The notes: generated from the letters alone by a model not told the origin. Positions 25,399 to 34,786 are shown, numbered from the stretch's first letter. The stretch: 64,000 nt of DNA from Chania multitudinisentens RB-25 (GCF_000520015.2 NZ_CP007044.2:4464001-4528000), one strand, 5' to 3'. Numbers and translations: made by a program.

Positions 25399-26047
25399 GT
25401 TATTCACGGGTTTCACTATTATAAGGACAGCCTAATCCTGGCATTTATTGTTAACAAATTATTAACCAAAATGTAAAAAGTTAACTTTCGTAAATCCTGT
25501 TTTACGCATCGTTTTCCATTCTTTAACACCAGGTCAAAATTGTCCTAGCGCTCCCTCTTCCCTTGAAATAAGAATTTTCTCATAACCCGAGCCAAAGGTT
25601 ATACAAACAAGCTTTATATTGATATATTTATATGTAAAGCACCAAAAAATTAGTTTTTTATTCCTGATAAATCAAATTTTAAGATTAAAAAACTAATATA
25701 TGGCCTTTTTAAGCAATTTTTAATGCGAAAATAATGATACTTTAAGATTGCTGATTTTTTTATGTACAAAATCATGAGGATTAATAGCAAAATTTAATGT
25801 AATCCAAGCGTTAAAATTAATGGGGTTTAATTTTTCACATACCGAAATGAGAGCAAAAAATGCTCTGGCAACCCGCCCTAAAGAGTTATCCCACCTTAAT
25901 GAGCAAAAGGAAACAGCGTTGGCGAAGAAAATCAACGGCTGAACGAATAGAATGGCAGGCTAGAGGTAGAAATGGCCCTGCCCTAAACCACTTGGCTGCC
26001 ATATTCCCCGGCAACACGATAGCAAAGACGCGAATAATGCTTATGTT
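25399..26047. other. AT-rich intergenic region upstream of the ToxR/CadC-like gene
   Basis: About 650 bp with no convincing gene. From 25430 to 25860 it is strongly AT-rich with many A and T tracts, unlike the flanking coding sequence, and could bind nucleoid proteins such as H-NS. The short ORFs in it have no ribosome-binding sites and no recognisable products. The segment 25860-26040 is closer to average composition but still featureless. Confidence 0.5.
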
Positions 26048-26815
26048 TTACGGCTCCTCTGCCAGCAATAATGCAATACCTGCCTGCATAATCGCTTCTT
26101 GTGCTGCTTCTGGCAGCTTGCCATCGGTAATGATGATATCAAATACCGATATCGGCAGCGCCAAGTAGGTGGCCACCTTGCCATATTTGGAAGTATCGCT
26201 GAGCAGAATGCAGCGGCGGCTGGCTTCAACAATCGCTTTTTTCACCATCACCTTATCTTCGCTAGGCGTTGACAGCCCGCGCATACTCCACGAAGAAGCA
26301 GAGATAAACGCCAGATCGATAAACAGATTACGTAACGCCTGTGCTGCCGCAGCGCCCACGCAGGAACGATTTTCACGGCAAACGGTTCCCCCAGTATGGA
26401 TCAGCTTGCACTGGCTATGCTCAAGCAGATAAGCGGCAATAACAAAATCATTGGTTACTACGGTAAGATCGTCTCGCTCGCCAATCTGCCGGGCCAGTGC
26501 CAGTGTGGTCGTCCCTGCATCAAGATAAATGCAGCTGTTGATGGGGATCTGCCGCGCCGCCAGTTGCCCAATCGCCGCTTTCTGCTGGCTGAACATCGCT
26601 TCTTTATCTTGATGCGAAGGTTCAATCGCCAGCCGCTCAACCGACTGCACACCGCCAGATACCGCCAGTACAACCCCTTGTTCTTCCAGTTTTTGCAGAT
26701 CGCGCCGGATAGTCATATGCGACACCTCCAGCCTTTCGGTCAGTTCAGCGATGCTGACCACGCCGCGTTCAGACACCAGCGCTAAAATTTGTTGGTGGCG
26801 TTCAACAGGTATCAC
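26048..26815 (-). CDS. ygbI: DeoR/GlpR-family regulator of the tetronate operon
   Basis: A 255-aa DeoR-type repressor: N-terminal helix-turn-helix (ERHQQILALVSERGVVSIAELTERLEVSHMTIRRDLQKLEEQG) and a C-terminal sugar-phosphate-binding domain (IYLDAGTTTLALARQI, TNDFVIAAYL, HTGGTVCRENRSCVG). The start is GTG at 26815 with GAGAGG 5 nt upstream; no ATG fits. It is divergent from ltnD-otnKCI-ygbN, as YgbI is in E. coli, and is presumably the repressor of that operon. Its operator is probably in the 250-bp divergent region, where AATTGTGA recurs. Confidence 0.88.
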   Translation of the reverse strand: MIPVERHQQILALVSERGVVSIAELTERLEVSHMTIRRDLQKLEEQGVVLAVSGGVQSVERLAIEPSHQDKEAMFSQQKAAIGQLAARQIPINSCIYLDAGTTTLALARQIGERDDLTVVTNDFVIAAYLLEHSQCKLIHTGGTVCRENRSCVGAAAAQALRNLFIDLAFISASSWSMRGLSTPSEDKVMVKKAIVEASRRCILLSDTSKYGKVATYLALPISVFDIIITDGKLPEAAQEAIMQAGIALLLAEEP

Positions 26816-26840
26816 AATTTCCTCTCAATAACCGCAGTGA

Positions 26841-26852
26841 TAATAATTGTGA
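26841..26852 (+). repeat. 12-mer repeat, copy 1, possible DeoR-type operator half
   Basis: TAATAATTGTGA, identical to 26971-26982, 130 bp apart in the divergent promoter region. The inner AATTGTGA is also found inverted at 26812-26819 over the regulator start codon. Could be recognised by the DeoR-type protein or by CRP. Confidence 0.4.
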
Positions 26853-26970
26853 TTTTACGTCAATTTACGTGCAGGGGAAGCAGATATTTTCAGGTTACCT
26901 CGCTCATTATCCTCATGAAAAACCTTTAATAGCATTATGTTAACGCGATTTTTCGTTATCTTTTAAATGT

Positions 26971-26993
26971 TAATAATTGTGAAGACGATCACC
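26971..26993 (+). promoter_or_regulatory. Candidate CRP site overlapping the second 12-mer
   Basis: TGTGA-AGACGA-TCACC (26978-26993) fits the CRP pattern TGTGA-N6-TCACA with one mismatch and lies about 80 bp upstream of ltnD. It overlaps the repeat TAATAATTGTGA (26971-26982), so activation by CRP and repression by the DeoR-type protein could compete. Position and pattern only. Confidence 0.5.
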
Positions 26994-27065
26994 GACACCT
27001 GTTTCAAAAGTACCTACATTTAACACAACAAAACAAATAATCACTAAAATTAACAGAGGTGTGTT

Positions 27066-27980
27066 ATGGCACAGGCAGGAAATTATTCGGTTTGCGTTAT
27101 CGGCCTAGGCTCCATGGGGATGGGGGCAGCGAAGTCATGCATTAATGCCGGGCTGACCACTTATGGCGTCGATCTCAATCCACAGGCGTTGACCACTCTG
27201 CAACAGGCCGGAGCCAAGCAGGCCACCACCAGCGCGGCTGGATTTGCTGCTGAATTGGATGCTGTTTTACTGCTGGTAGTCAATGCTGCCCAGGTGAAAC
27301 ATATCCTTTTTGGCGATAACGGCTTGGCAGCACAGCTAAAGCCCAATACCGCCGTCATGGTTTCCTCCACCATTGCCGCCGCCGAGGCCAAAGAGATTGA
27401 ACAAGAGTTGAAGGCATTCAAGCTCAATATGCTGGATGCCCCGGTTTCCGGCGGCGCAGCCAAAGCCGCAGAAGGCCAGATGACAGTCATGGCATCTGGC
27501 AGTGAAGCCACTTTCGCTCAGTTGCAGCCAGTATTGGACGCGGTAGCCGGTAAAGTCTACCGCATCGGCGCAGAGATCGGCCTGGGCGCTACGGTGAAAA
27601 TCATCCATCAGCTCCTGGCGGGCGTGCATATTGCTGCCGGAGCTGAAGCCATGGCGCTGGCGGCACGCGCCGGTATTCCATTGGAGGTGATGTACGATGT
27701 GGTTACGCACGCAGCCGGGAATTCCTGGATGTTTGAAAACCGTATGCGCCACGTAGTGGACGGCGACTATACGCCGAAATCCGCAGTAGATATCTTCGTC
27801 AAGGATCTCGGTTTGGTGGCTGACACCGCCAAAGCGCTGCACTTCCCGCTGCCGCTGGCTTCAACGGCATTCAATATGTTCACCTCCGCCAGTAATGCCG
27901 GCTATGGCAAAGAAGACGACAGCGCGGTGATCAAAATTTTCTCCGGCATCAATCTGCCAGACAACCGGAGGAACGCATAA
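27066..27980 (+). CDS. ltnD: L-threonate dehydrogenase
   Basis: A 304-aa beta-hydroxyacid dehydrogenase (YgbJ). The NAD-binding motif is VIGLGSMGMGAAKSCI; the substrate motif DAPVSGGAAKAAEGQMTVM and the catalytic-lysine helix GLGATVKIIHQLL are intact. In the characterised pathway it oxidises L-threonate at C2 to 2-oxo-tetronate. AGAGG precedes the ATG. It is first in a five-gene operon and overlaps otnK by one base (TAATG). Confidence 0.93.
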   Translation: MAQAGNYSVCVIGLGSMGMGAAKSCINAGLTTYGVDLNPQALTTLQQAGAKQATTSAAGFAAELDAVLLLVVNAAQVKHILFGDNGLAAQLKPNTAVMVSSTIAAAEAKEIEQELKAFKLNMLDAPVSGGAAKAAEGQMTVMASGSEATFAQLQPVLDAVAGKVYRIGAEIGLGATVKIIHQLLAGVHIAAGAEAMALAARAGIPLEVMYDVVTHAAGNSWMFENRMRHVVDGDYTPKSAVDIFVKDLGLVADTAKALHFPLPLASTAFNMFTSASNAGYGKEDDSAVIKIFSGINLPDNRRNA

Positions 27981-29242
27981 TGCTGCTTGGAGTGATTGCC
28001 GATGATTTTACCGGTGCGACCGACATCGCCAGCTTTCTGGTTGAAAACGGTTTGCCCACCGTGCAGTTAAACGGTGTGCCGCACAGCGATACCCAGATAG
28101 ATACCCAGGCCGTGGTGATCAGCCTGAAATCACGCTCATGCCCGGCTGCGCAGGCGGTTGAGCAGGCGCTGCAAGCACTGATCTGGCTGCAACGCCAAGG
28201 CTGTCGCCAGTTCTATTTCAAATATTGCTCCACCTTCGACAGCACCGCGCAGGGCAACATCGGCCCGGTTACCGATGCCTTACTTGATGCACTGGGCGAA
28301 CAACAAACGGTGATCTCCCCTGCGCTGCCGGTCAATGGGCGCACCGTATATCAAGGGTATTTGTTTGTGATGGAGCAACTGCTGTCGGAATCCGGTATGC
28401 GCCATCATCCCGTCACGCCAATGACCGACAGCAACCTGCTGCGGCTGATGGAAGCGCAGGCAACCGGGCGCTGTGGGCTGGTTAATGCAGCGGAAATGGA
28501 TCGCGGTGCCGCTGCGGTAAAAGAGAAACTGCAACAATTAGCGCAGCAAGGCGTGCGTTACGCCGTGTTGGATACCCTCAATGAGCAGCATTTGCTCACT
28601 CAAGGGGAAGCGCTGAAAACCATGAAACTGGTGACCGGCGGTTCTGGCTTGGCAATCGGTCTTGCCCGCCAATGGGCACAGCCAGGCCAAGCCAAAGCCC
28701 AGTCAGCCGGTGCACCGCAAGGTAAAAAAGCCGTTGTGCTTTCTGGCTCCTGCTCAACCATGACCAACAAACAGGTCAATCGGTATCGCCAGCAGGCGGC
28801 GGCGCAGGCTATTGATGTCGCACGCTGCATCAATGAAACAGCTCGCAGCGCCTATGCCGCTGAACTTTGCCACTGGGTGGAACACCATGCAACAGCAGAA
28901 CTGGCTCCGTTGCTGTACGCCACTGCCGAACCGCAGCAGTTACAGCAAACTCAGCAGCTATATGGCACCCAAACAGCCAGCCTGGCGGTAGAGGCACTGT
29001 TTAGCGAGGTTACCCAACGCCTGCAACAGCAGGGATTCAGCCGCTTTATTGTCGCCGGTGGGGAGACATCTGGCGTCGTTACCCAAGCACTGAAGCTCCA
29101 CGGATTCCATATCGGCCCCTGCATTTCGCCTGGCGTACCCTGGGTACGCGCCATCGAACAACCGGTTTCACTGGCCCTGAAGTCGGGCAATTTTGGCGAT
29201 GAAAACTTTTTCGCCAGAGCACAAACGGAGTTCCCAGTATGA
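27980..29242 (+). CDS. otnK: 3-oxo-tetronate kinase
   Basis: A 420-aa member of the DUF1537 four-carbon acid sugar kinase family (YgbK). The N-terminal substrate-binding start MLLGVIADDFTGATDIASFLV and the C-terminal nucleotide-binding glycine stretches (VVLSGSCSTMTNKQ, FIVAGGETSGVVTQAL, ISPGVPW) are present. It phosphorylates 3-oxo-tetronate at C4. Start and stop overlap the neighbours, so translation is coupled through the operon. Confidence 0.93.
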   Translation: MLLGVIADDFTGATDIASFLVENGLPTVQLNGVPHSDTQIDTQAVVISLKSRSCPAAQAVEQALQALIWLQRQGCRQFYFKYCSTFDSTAQGNIGPVTDALLDALGEQQTVISPALPVNGRTVYQGYLFVMEQLLSESGMRHHPVTPMTDSNLLRLMEAQATGRCGLVNAAEMDRGAAAVKEKLQQLAQQGVRYAVLDTLNEQHLLTQGEALKTMKLVTGGSGLAIGLARQWAQPGQAKAQSAGAPQGKKAVVLSGSCSTMTNKQVNRYRQQAAAQAIDVARCINETARSAYAAELCHWVEHHATAELAPLLYATAEPQQLQQTQQLYGTQTASLAVEALFSEVTQRLQQQGFSRFIVAGGETSGVVTQALKLHGFHIGPCISPGVPWVRAIEQPVSLALKSGNFGDENFFARAQTEFPV

Positions 29243-29871
29243 CGAACACTGTTGAACAGCAAGCCAGAGAAGAGATGGTGCGCTTGGGCGCTTCTTTCTT
29301 CCAACGCGGCTACGCCACCGGCTCAGCGGGCAACCTTTCACTGCTGCTGCCGGATGGCGCTCTGCTGGCGACTCCCACTGGCTCGTGTTTAGGGGAGTTG
29401 CAGGCTGACAGGTTGTCAAAAGTCAGCCTGGATGGTGCATGGATTTCTGGCGATAAACCGTCGAAAGAGATCAGCTTTCACCGTGCTCTTTATCAACACA
29501 ATCCGGCATGCAAGGCGGTGGTACATCTGCACTGCACTTACCTCACCGCCCTCTCCTGCCTGCAAGGGCTGGATACGGAAAATGCCATCAAACCCTTTAC
29601 CCCTTATGTGGTGATGCGCGTTGGTAACGTGCCGGTAGTGCGTTACTACCGCCCCGGCGATCTGCGATTGGCAGAAGATCTCGCCAGATTGGCTCCTGCG
29701 CATAAAGCCTTCCTGTTGGCCAACCACGGGCCGGTCGTTACCGGTGAGAACCTGCGCGAAGCTGCGAATAATACCGAAGAAATGGAAGATGCGGCGAAGC
29801 TGATTTTTACCCTCGGCAACCGCCCGATTCGCTATTTAACCGATGATGAAATTGCCGAGTTACGGAGCTGA
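29239..29871 (+). CDS. otnC: 3-oxo-tetronate 4-phosphate decarboxylase
   Basis: A 210-aa class II aldolase/FucA-family protein (YgbL) that decarboxylates 3-oxo-tetronate 4-phosphate to dihydroxyacetone phosphate. The zinc-site histidines appear in AVVHLHCTYLTAL and the FLLANHGPVVTG block. The ATG overlaps the otnK stop (ATGA). The product joins glycolysis. Confidence 0.92.
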   Translation: MTNTVEQQAREEMVRLGASFFQRGYATGSAGNLSLLLPDGALLATPTGSCLGELQADRLSKVSLDGAWISGDKPSKEISFHRALYQHNPACKAVVHLHCTYLTALSCLQGLDTENAIKPFTPYVVMRVGNVPVVRYYRPGDLRLAEDLARLAPAHKAFLLANHGPVVTGENLREAANNTEEMEDAAKLIFTLGNRPIRYLTDDEIAELRS

Positions 29872-29874
29872 AAG

Positions 29875-30651
29875 ATGCCAAAATTTGCTGCCAATTTATC
29901 GATGATGTTTACCGAACTGCCGTTTCTGGATCGCTTTGCCGCTGCGACGGCGGCTGGTTTCAAGGCGGTAGAATTCCTGTTTCCTTATGAATACCCGGCC
30001 GATCTGCTGGCAGAAAAACTGCACCAGCACGGGCTTGTGCAGGTGTTGTTCAATACCGCGCCCGGTGATACCACGGCTGGTGAATGGGGGTTGGCGGCGC
30101 TGCCAGGCCGTGAAGCAGATGCGCGAGCGGATATTGATCGGGCGCTGGAATACGCTATCGCCCTGCAATGCCCCTGTGTGCACGTTATGGCTGGCGTGGT
30201 GCCGCCCGGTGAAGATGCTGCCCGTTATCGGGAAACCTTTATCGGCAATCTCCGTTATGCTGCCGATACCTTTGCCCCCCACGGCATCAAGGTGCTGATT
30301 GAAGCGCTCAGCCCACCGGTAAAACCCCACTATCTGTTCTCCAGCCAGCATCAGGCGGCGGATCTGGTCACGGCGATTGATCGCTCAAACGTCTTTATCC
30401 AGTTTGATTTCTTCCATGCGCAATTAGTGGACGGCAACATCAGCACGCTGATCGCTGCACTCGCCGGGCGTTATGCTCATATTCAGATTGCCTCGGTGCC
30501 GGATCGTCACGAACCCGATACGGGGGAATTGAATTACCCCTGGTTGTTCGCTTTGTTGGACAAAGTGGGCTACCAGGGCTGGATCGGTTGTGAATATAAA
30601 CCGCGGGGTGAAACCAGTGCCGGGCTCGGCTGGGTGAAGCCTTACCTGTAA
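29875..30651 (+). CDS. otnI: 2-oxo-tetronate isomerase
   Basis: A 258-aa hydroxypyruvate isomerase-like TIM barrel (YgbM) that converts 2-oxo-tetronate to 3-oxo-tetronate, supplying the kinase. Conserved segments are MFTELPFLDRFAAATAAGFKAVEFLFPYE, VLIEALSP and GWIGCEYKPRG at the C-terminus, the last holding active-site acid residues. It starts 3 nt after otnC, with CGGAG just upstream. Confidence 0.92.
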   Translation: MPKFAANLSMMFTELPFLDRFAAATAAGFKAVEFLFPYEYPADLLAEKLHQHGLVQVLFNTAPGDTTAGEWGLAALPGREADARADIDRALEYAIALQCPCVHVMAGVVPPGEDAARYRETFIGNLRYAADTFAPHGIKVLIEALSPPVKPHYLFSSQHQAADLVTAIDRSNVFIQFDFFHAQLVDGNISTLIAALAGRYAHIQIASVPDRHEPDTGELNYPWLFALLDKVGYQGWIGCEYKPRGETSAGLGWVKPYL

Positions 30652-30707
30652 CCGGGCATCTGCCAACACCAAGCATCAAACCCTATATAAAAATTAAACG
30701 TACCCGT

Positions 30708-30723
30708 ATCGCCATTAGGCGAT
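30708..30723 (+). promoter_or_regulatory. Small hairpin between otnI and ygbN
   Basis: ATCGCC-ATTA-GGCGAT forms a perfect 6-bp stem in the 109-bp gap before the permease gene. There is no T-run, so it is more likely an RNA processing or stability element than a terminator. Confidence 0.3.
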
Positions 30724-30760
30724 CGCGGTGCCGGACTTTTACCAGAATAAAGGCGCTACC

Positions 30761-32131
30761 ATGTCTACCTCTATGTTACTGATCATTGCCCTCCTAGGCG
30801 TCATACTGCTTCTGCTGATGGTGATAAAGGCCAAAGTTCAGCCGTTCATCGCCCTGCTAATCGTCAGCTTATTGGTTGCCCTGGCCAGCGGCATCCCAAC
30901 CGGCGAAATCATGAAAGTGATAACTGCGGGTATGGGCGGCGTGCTGGGTTCAGTGACGATTATCATCGGTCTGGGTGCCATGCTCGGTAGGATGATCGAA
31001 CACTCCGGCGGTGCCGAATCACTGGCACAATGTTTCAGTAAAGCACTGGGGCCGAAACACACCATTGCTGCACTGACCATTGCCGCCTTTATCCTCGGCA
31101 TACCGGTGTTTTTCGATGTCGGCTTTATCATTCTGGCACCCATCATCTACGGCTTTGCCAAAGTGGCCAAAGTCTCCCCGCTGAAATTTGGCCTACCGAT
31201 AGCCGGCGTAATGCTGGTGGTTCACGTTGCGCTGCCGCCACACCCTGGCCCGGTAGCGGCGGCGGGGCTGTTGAATGCGGATATCGGTTGGCTGACGATT
31301 ATTGGTTTACTCATCTGTATTCCGGTAGGCATTATCGGTTATTTCGCAGCGAACTACCTGAATCGCAAGGCTTATCCACTATCTATTGACGTGCTGGAAC
31401 AGTTGCAGTTGGCGGCGCCTGAACCTGCCTCCGAGCACAAAGCACCGCTCAGTGAGCGTATCAACCCGCCAGGAGCCGGGTTGATTGCCGCACTGATCGT
31501 TATTCCGATCGCCATCATTATGATCGGCACCGTTTCAGCCACCTTGCTGCCACCGGGTTCGGCACTGCGTGATGTTTTATCTCTGATCGGCGCTCCAACC
31601 GTCGCTTTACTGATTGCCCTGCTGCTGGCGTTTTATTTTCTGGCAATGCGCCGTGGCTGGAGCCTGCAACATACCAGTGACATCATGGGCGCAGCGTTGC
31701 CGACTGCGGCAGTGGTGATCCTGTTGACGGGTGCTGGCGGCGTGTTCGGCAAAGTGCTGGTGGAATCCGGCGTCGGCAAAGCGTTGGCGGAGATGCTCAC
31801 CACCATCGGCCTGCCCCTGATCCCGGCGGCGTTTATCATCTCCTTGGCATTACGCGCCTCACAAGGCTCTGCTACCGTAGCCATTCTGACCACCGGCGGG
31901 CTGCTTGCCGAAGCGGTGATCGGCCTCAATCAGCTTCAACTGGTGCTGGTGACGCTCGCCACCTGCTTTGGCGGCCTGGGGTTATCCCACGTTAATGATT
32001 CTGGTTTCTGGATTGTCACCAAATACCTTGGTCTTTCCGTGGCCGATGGCCTGAAAACCTGGACCGTATTAACCACCCTGCTTGGCCTGGCTGGTTTCCT
32101 GTTCACTTGGTTGCTGTGGCTGGTAGTGTAA
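30761..32131 (+). CDS. ygbN: GntP-family sugar-acid permease YgbN
   Basis: A 456-aa inner-membrane protein with about a dozen hydrophobic helices (MSTSMLLIIALLGVILLLLM at the start) of the gluconate permease family. The conserved LPPHPGPVAAAGLLNADIG and SQGSATVAILTTGG loops are present. It should import threonate or another four-carbon sugar acid with protons for the preceding enzymes. The frame is open to 30728, but ATG 30761 gives the family start. Confidence 0.92.
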   Translation: MSTSMLLIIALLGVILLLLMVIKAKVQPFIALLIVSLLVALASGIPTGEIMKVITAGMGGVLGSVTIIIGLGAMLGRMIEHSGGAESLAQCFSKALGPKHTIAALTIAAFILGIPVFFDVGFIILAPIIYGFAKVAKVSPLKFGLPIAGVMLVVHVALPPHPGPVAAAGLLNADIGWLTIIGLLICIPVGIIGYFAANYLNRKAYPLSIDVLEQLQLAAPEPASEHKAPLSERINPPGAGLIAALIVIPIAIIMIGTVSATLLPPGSALRDVLSLIGAPTVALLIALLLAFYFLAMRRGWSLQHTSDIMGAALPTAAVVILLTGAGGVFGKVLVESGVGKALAEMLTTIGLPLIPAAFIISLALRASQGSATVAILTTGGLLAEAVIGLNQLQLVLVTLATCFGGLGLSHVNDSGFWIVTKYLGLSVADGLKTWTVLTTLLGLAGFLFTWLLWLVV

Positions 32132-32232
32132 CATTCCGACAAAGATGTCTGAAACCAGCAGATGGGGTAAATTGGCAGGGGCGAACTGAACCGCCCCTAC
32201 AACCACGTTTTTTCCCTATGCTCAGGAAAACC

Positions 32233-32766
32233 ATGATGACCACCACCGCTTCTTCCCCTACGTTGATAACCAAACGCCTGATACTGGATGCCCACCGGCA
32301 GGAAGATTTTGCCTCTCTGGCAACCCTGTGGGCCGATCCTGCCGTTGTTCGCTATATCGGTGGCACGCCGCGCAGCCAGGAAGACAGTTGGGGCCGCCTG
32401 TTGCGATACGTCGGCCACTGGCAATTGCTGGGCTACGGCTATTGGGCTGTGCGTGAAAAAATCAGCGGCAGCTACATTGGCGACATTGGTTTTGCTGATT
32501 ACCACCGTGAAATCAATCCCGTGCTTGATGCACCGGAAATCGGCTGGGCGCTAAGCTCTACGGCTCATGGCAAAGGGTATGCCACCGAAGCACTACAGGC
32601 CGCATTAGCCTGGGCCAGCGAGCATCTCTCACCAAGGAAAACCGTCTGTATTATCTCACCAGAAAACCAGCCTTCCATTAGGCTGGCTACAAAGATGGGT
32701 TTCGTCGAAAGCCACCGCAGTGATTACCATCAGCAGCCAATCATTGTGATGCAGCGTTTGCTATAA
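32233..32766 (+). CDS. GNAT N-acetyltransferase (RimJ/RimL-like)
   Basis: A 177-aa single GNAT domain: TKRLILDAHRQEDFASLATLWADPAVVRYIGG at the start, the acetyl-CoA-binding EIGWALSSTAHGKGYATEALQAALAWA and the C-terminal ENQPSIRLATKMGFVE. It would acetylate a small molecule or a protein N-terminus; the substrate is unknown. The ATG at 32233 has AGGA just upstream. It is 100 bp after ygbN and probably a separate unit. Confidence 0.85.
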   Translation: MMTTTASSPTLITKRLILDAHRQEDFASLATLWADPAVVRYIGGTPRSQEDSWGRLLRYVGHWQLLGYGYWAVREKISGSYIGDIGFADYHREINPVLDAPEIGWALSSTAHGKGYATEALQAALAWASEHLSPRKTVCIISPENQPSIRLATKMGFVESHRSDYHQQPIIVMQRLL

Positions 32767-32902
32767 AACTAGCCGTAGCGTTCCAGGCCAACTCCATCTG
32801 CCATGCGGTTTGCCCACCACGTAGTGGCAGAACATCAATAAAATCTTATGCCATGATCGCTTAACCGGCCTTTATCGCCTTTCTATCGGGGGTTTTTCCG
32901 AT

Positions 32903-32930
32903 AAAAAAATCCGCCAGCAGGCGGATTTTT
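32903..32930. terminator. Bidirectional terminator downstream of ompX
   Basis: A stem of ATCCGCC/GGCGGAT (32909-32915 with 32920-32926), extended by A/T tracts on both sides, around the loop AGCA. It would end ompX on the minus strand and any read-through from the GNAT gene. Confidence 0.9.
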
Positions 32931-32984
32931 CAACAGGTGCGGCAAGCATAACCGCACGATCACGTTTAACGACGTGAATAAATC

Positions 32985-33503
32985 TTAGAAGCGGTAACCA
33001 ACGCCAGCCATCCAAGTACCCACATCAACGCTGCGGATACGGCTCTGCTCGTAACCAAAGTCCAGAGCCACTTGCTGCATTGGGTTAAATTGCAGACCAG
33101 CGCCATAAGAGAAACCGTAGTCGCTGTTGCTGTTGTTGTCAGAACCGTTTTGAGCGTTGCTGGTGAATTTACCGTAACCAACACCAATCACACCATAGAT
33201 GCTTGCCCAATCGTTGAAACGGTAAGCCGGGCCAGCAGTGATACCGCTGTACTGTGCTTTATCGTAGAAACCGTCAGCAGAACCGTTCTTTTCCACATGA
33301 GTAAAGGAACCGATCACGCCCAGCGGGCTGTTGTCGAACTCATAACGGTATTTCAGGTTGAAACCATCAGCCTTGTTAGCAACGCCTTGGAAATCACCGT
33401 GGGCATATCCCGCAGATACGGTGCTTTCACCAGCGAATACGCTACCAGCGCTAACTGCCAATACACAAGCTGCTACTGCGGAAAGACATGCAATTTTTTT
33501 CAT
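32985..33503 (-). CDS. ompX: Outer membrane protein OmpX
   Basis: A 172-aa eight-stranded beta-barrel of the Ail/OmpX/PagC family. The signal peptide MKKIACLSAVAACVLAVSAGSVFA is followed by mature ESTVSAGYAHGDFQG. It ends in the consensus outer-membrane sequence VGYRF with terminal phenylalanine. ATG 33503 has GAGGTGG upstream. Monocistronic, with its own terminator. Family members affect adhesion and serum resistance in some species. Confidence 0.95.
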   Translation of the reverse strand: MKKIACLSAVAACVLAVSAGSVFAGESTVSAGYAHGDFQGVANKADGFNLKYRYEFDNSPLGVIGSFTHVEKNGSADGFYDKAQYSGITAGPAYRFNDWASIYGVIGVGYGKFTSNAQNGSDNNSNSDYGFSYGAGLQFNPMQQVALDFGYEQSRIRSVDVGTWMAGVGYRF

Positions 33504-33901
33504 AAACCACCTCAAACACGTTTTATTATTAAGTACAACAAGTTGCCTACACCTTGCAAATATAGCAAAAAACAGCGTGAAACACTGCCTTTAAAAAAGT
33601 GTCTAATGCTTTGTATCGTGTAACAGAAAATTACAAGAACACTGCACAAGAAAAATTCATCCATATTTTCAAGCGCATCCTACGCATTTTTGTGATAAAA
33701 ATCACCTATTCAATAAAGATAAAGCACATAGTGGGCGGATGTTTTTTACACATCAATACAATCTCTGTTCAAAATTTTGACAATTTAATTTCGACAACAC
33801 GCTTTTCGCAGACACTCATATACCAATTCATTTACACTTACGCTTACCTGTTTTCGTTATGCCTTCTCAAGACCCGAGAAGCACCAATAAGGCTTGAATG
33901 G
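33504..33901. other. Divergent ompX-rhtA regulatory region
   Basis: About 400 bp, AT-rich, no gene. It must carry the promoters of ompX and rhtA. The rhtA reading frame runs back through part of it, but that stretch has no plausible start or protein likeness. I found no site I can name with confidence. Confidence 0.4.
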
Positions 33902-34786
33902 ATGTCTCCGTTAACTGCTAAAGCGTCTTCCACGCTGCTGCCGGTCTGCTTACTTATCGTTGCGATGGTTTCTATCCAAAGCGGTGCTTCGCTGGCTAAG
34001 AGCCTGTTTCCCCTGATTGGGGCCGAGGGAATTACCACCCTGCGCCTCGGCATCGGCACGTTGATTTTATTTATCATCTTCCGCCCATGGCGCATGCGTT
34101 TTACTGCGGGTAACCGGCTACCGCTGTTGATCTATGGTCTGTCACTGGGGGCCATGAACTACCTGTTTTATCTTTCTCTACGTACCATTCCACTTGGCAT
34201 TGCCGTGGCACTGGAATTCACCGGCCCGCTGGCGGTAGCGATGTTTTCCTCACGTCGCCTTATCGATTTTGTCTGGGTAGCATTGGCAATTATCGGTTTG
34301 GGCTTTCTGCTGCCACTCGGCCACGATCTCGATAGCATCGACCTCTTTGGCGCAGCCTATGCTCTGGGTGCCGGTGCCTGCTGGGCGGTATACATTATCT
34401 TCGGCCAGAAAGCAGGGGGAGATCACGGGCCTGGCACGGTAGCTGTTGGTTCGTTAATCGCAGCGTTGGTGTTTTGCCCGATTGGTGCCTGGCAAGCCGG
34501 GAGCGCGTTGCTGAACATGGAGATTCTTCCCGTGGCATTCGCAGTGGCTATCCTCTCCACAGCGCTCCCCTATTCATTGGAAATTATTGCCCTACCCAAA
34601 ATCCCGGCACGGACGTTTGGCACTCTGATGAGCCTGGAACCCGCCTTGGCGGCGCTCTCAGGCATGATTTTTCTCAATGAACATCTCACGTCTATGCAAT
34701 GGCTGGCCTTAGCCGCCATTATTGCTGCCTCAATGGGAGCCACAATGACCATCAAGCCCAAACCACAGATTGAAAACCTTTCTTAG
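33902..34786 (+). CDS. rhtA: Threonine/homoserine exporter RhtA
   Basis: A 294-aa EamA/DMT-type inner-membrane exporter (295 in E. coli) with ten predicted helices in two repeats. Segments shared with E. coli RhtA include SIQSGASLAKSLFPLIGAEG, GMNYLFYLSLRTIPLGIAVALEFTGPLAVA and LSTALPYSLEIIAL. It exports threonine, homoserine and some analogues. ATG 33902 fits the family; longer in-frame upstream sequence is not conserved. The neighbour ompX is divergent, as in E. coli. Confidence 0.93.
   Translation: MSPLTAKASSTLLPVCLLIVAMVSIQSGASLAKSLFPLIGAEGITTLRLGIGTLILFIIFRPWRMRFTAGNRLPLLIYGLSLGAMNYLFYLSLRTIPLGIAVALEFTGPLAVAMFSSRRLIDFVWVALAIIGLGFLLPLGHDLDSIDLFGAAYALGAGACWAVYIIFGQKAGGDHGPGTVAVGSLIAALVFCPIGAWQAGSALLNMEILPVAFAVAILSTALPYSLEIIALPKIPARTFGTLMSLEPALAALSGMIFLNEHLTSMQWLALAAIIAASMGATMTIKPKPQIENLS

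Noticed and set aside
25860..26168. 102-codon plus-strand ORF in the AT-rich region and over the DeoR-type 3' end
   Set aside because: No ribosome site, most of its length is antisense to the DeoR-type gene, and the translation is not protein-like.
30728..30760. Upstream extension of the YgbN frame as the true start
   Set aside because: The added residues are not hydrophobic or conserved, and ATG 30761 begins directly with the first membrane helix.
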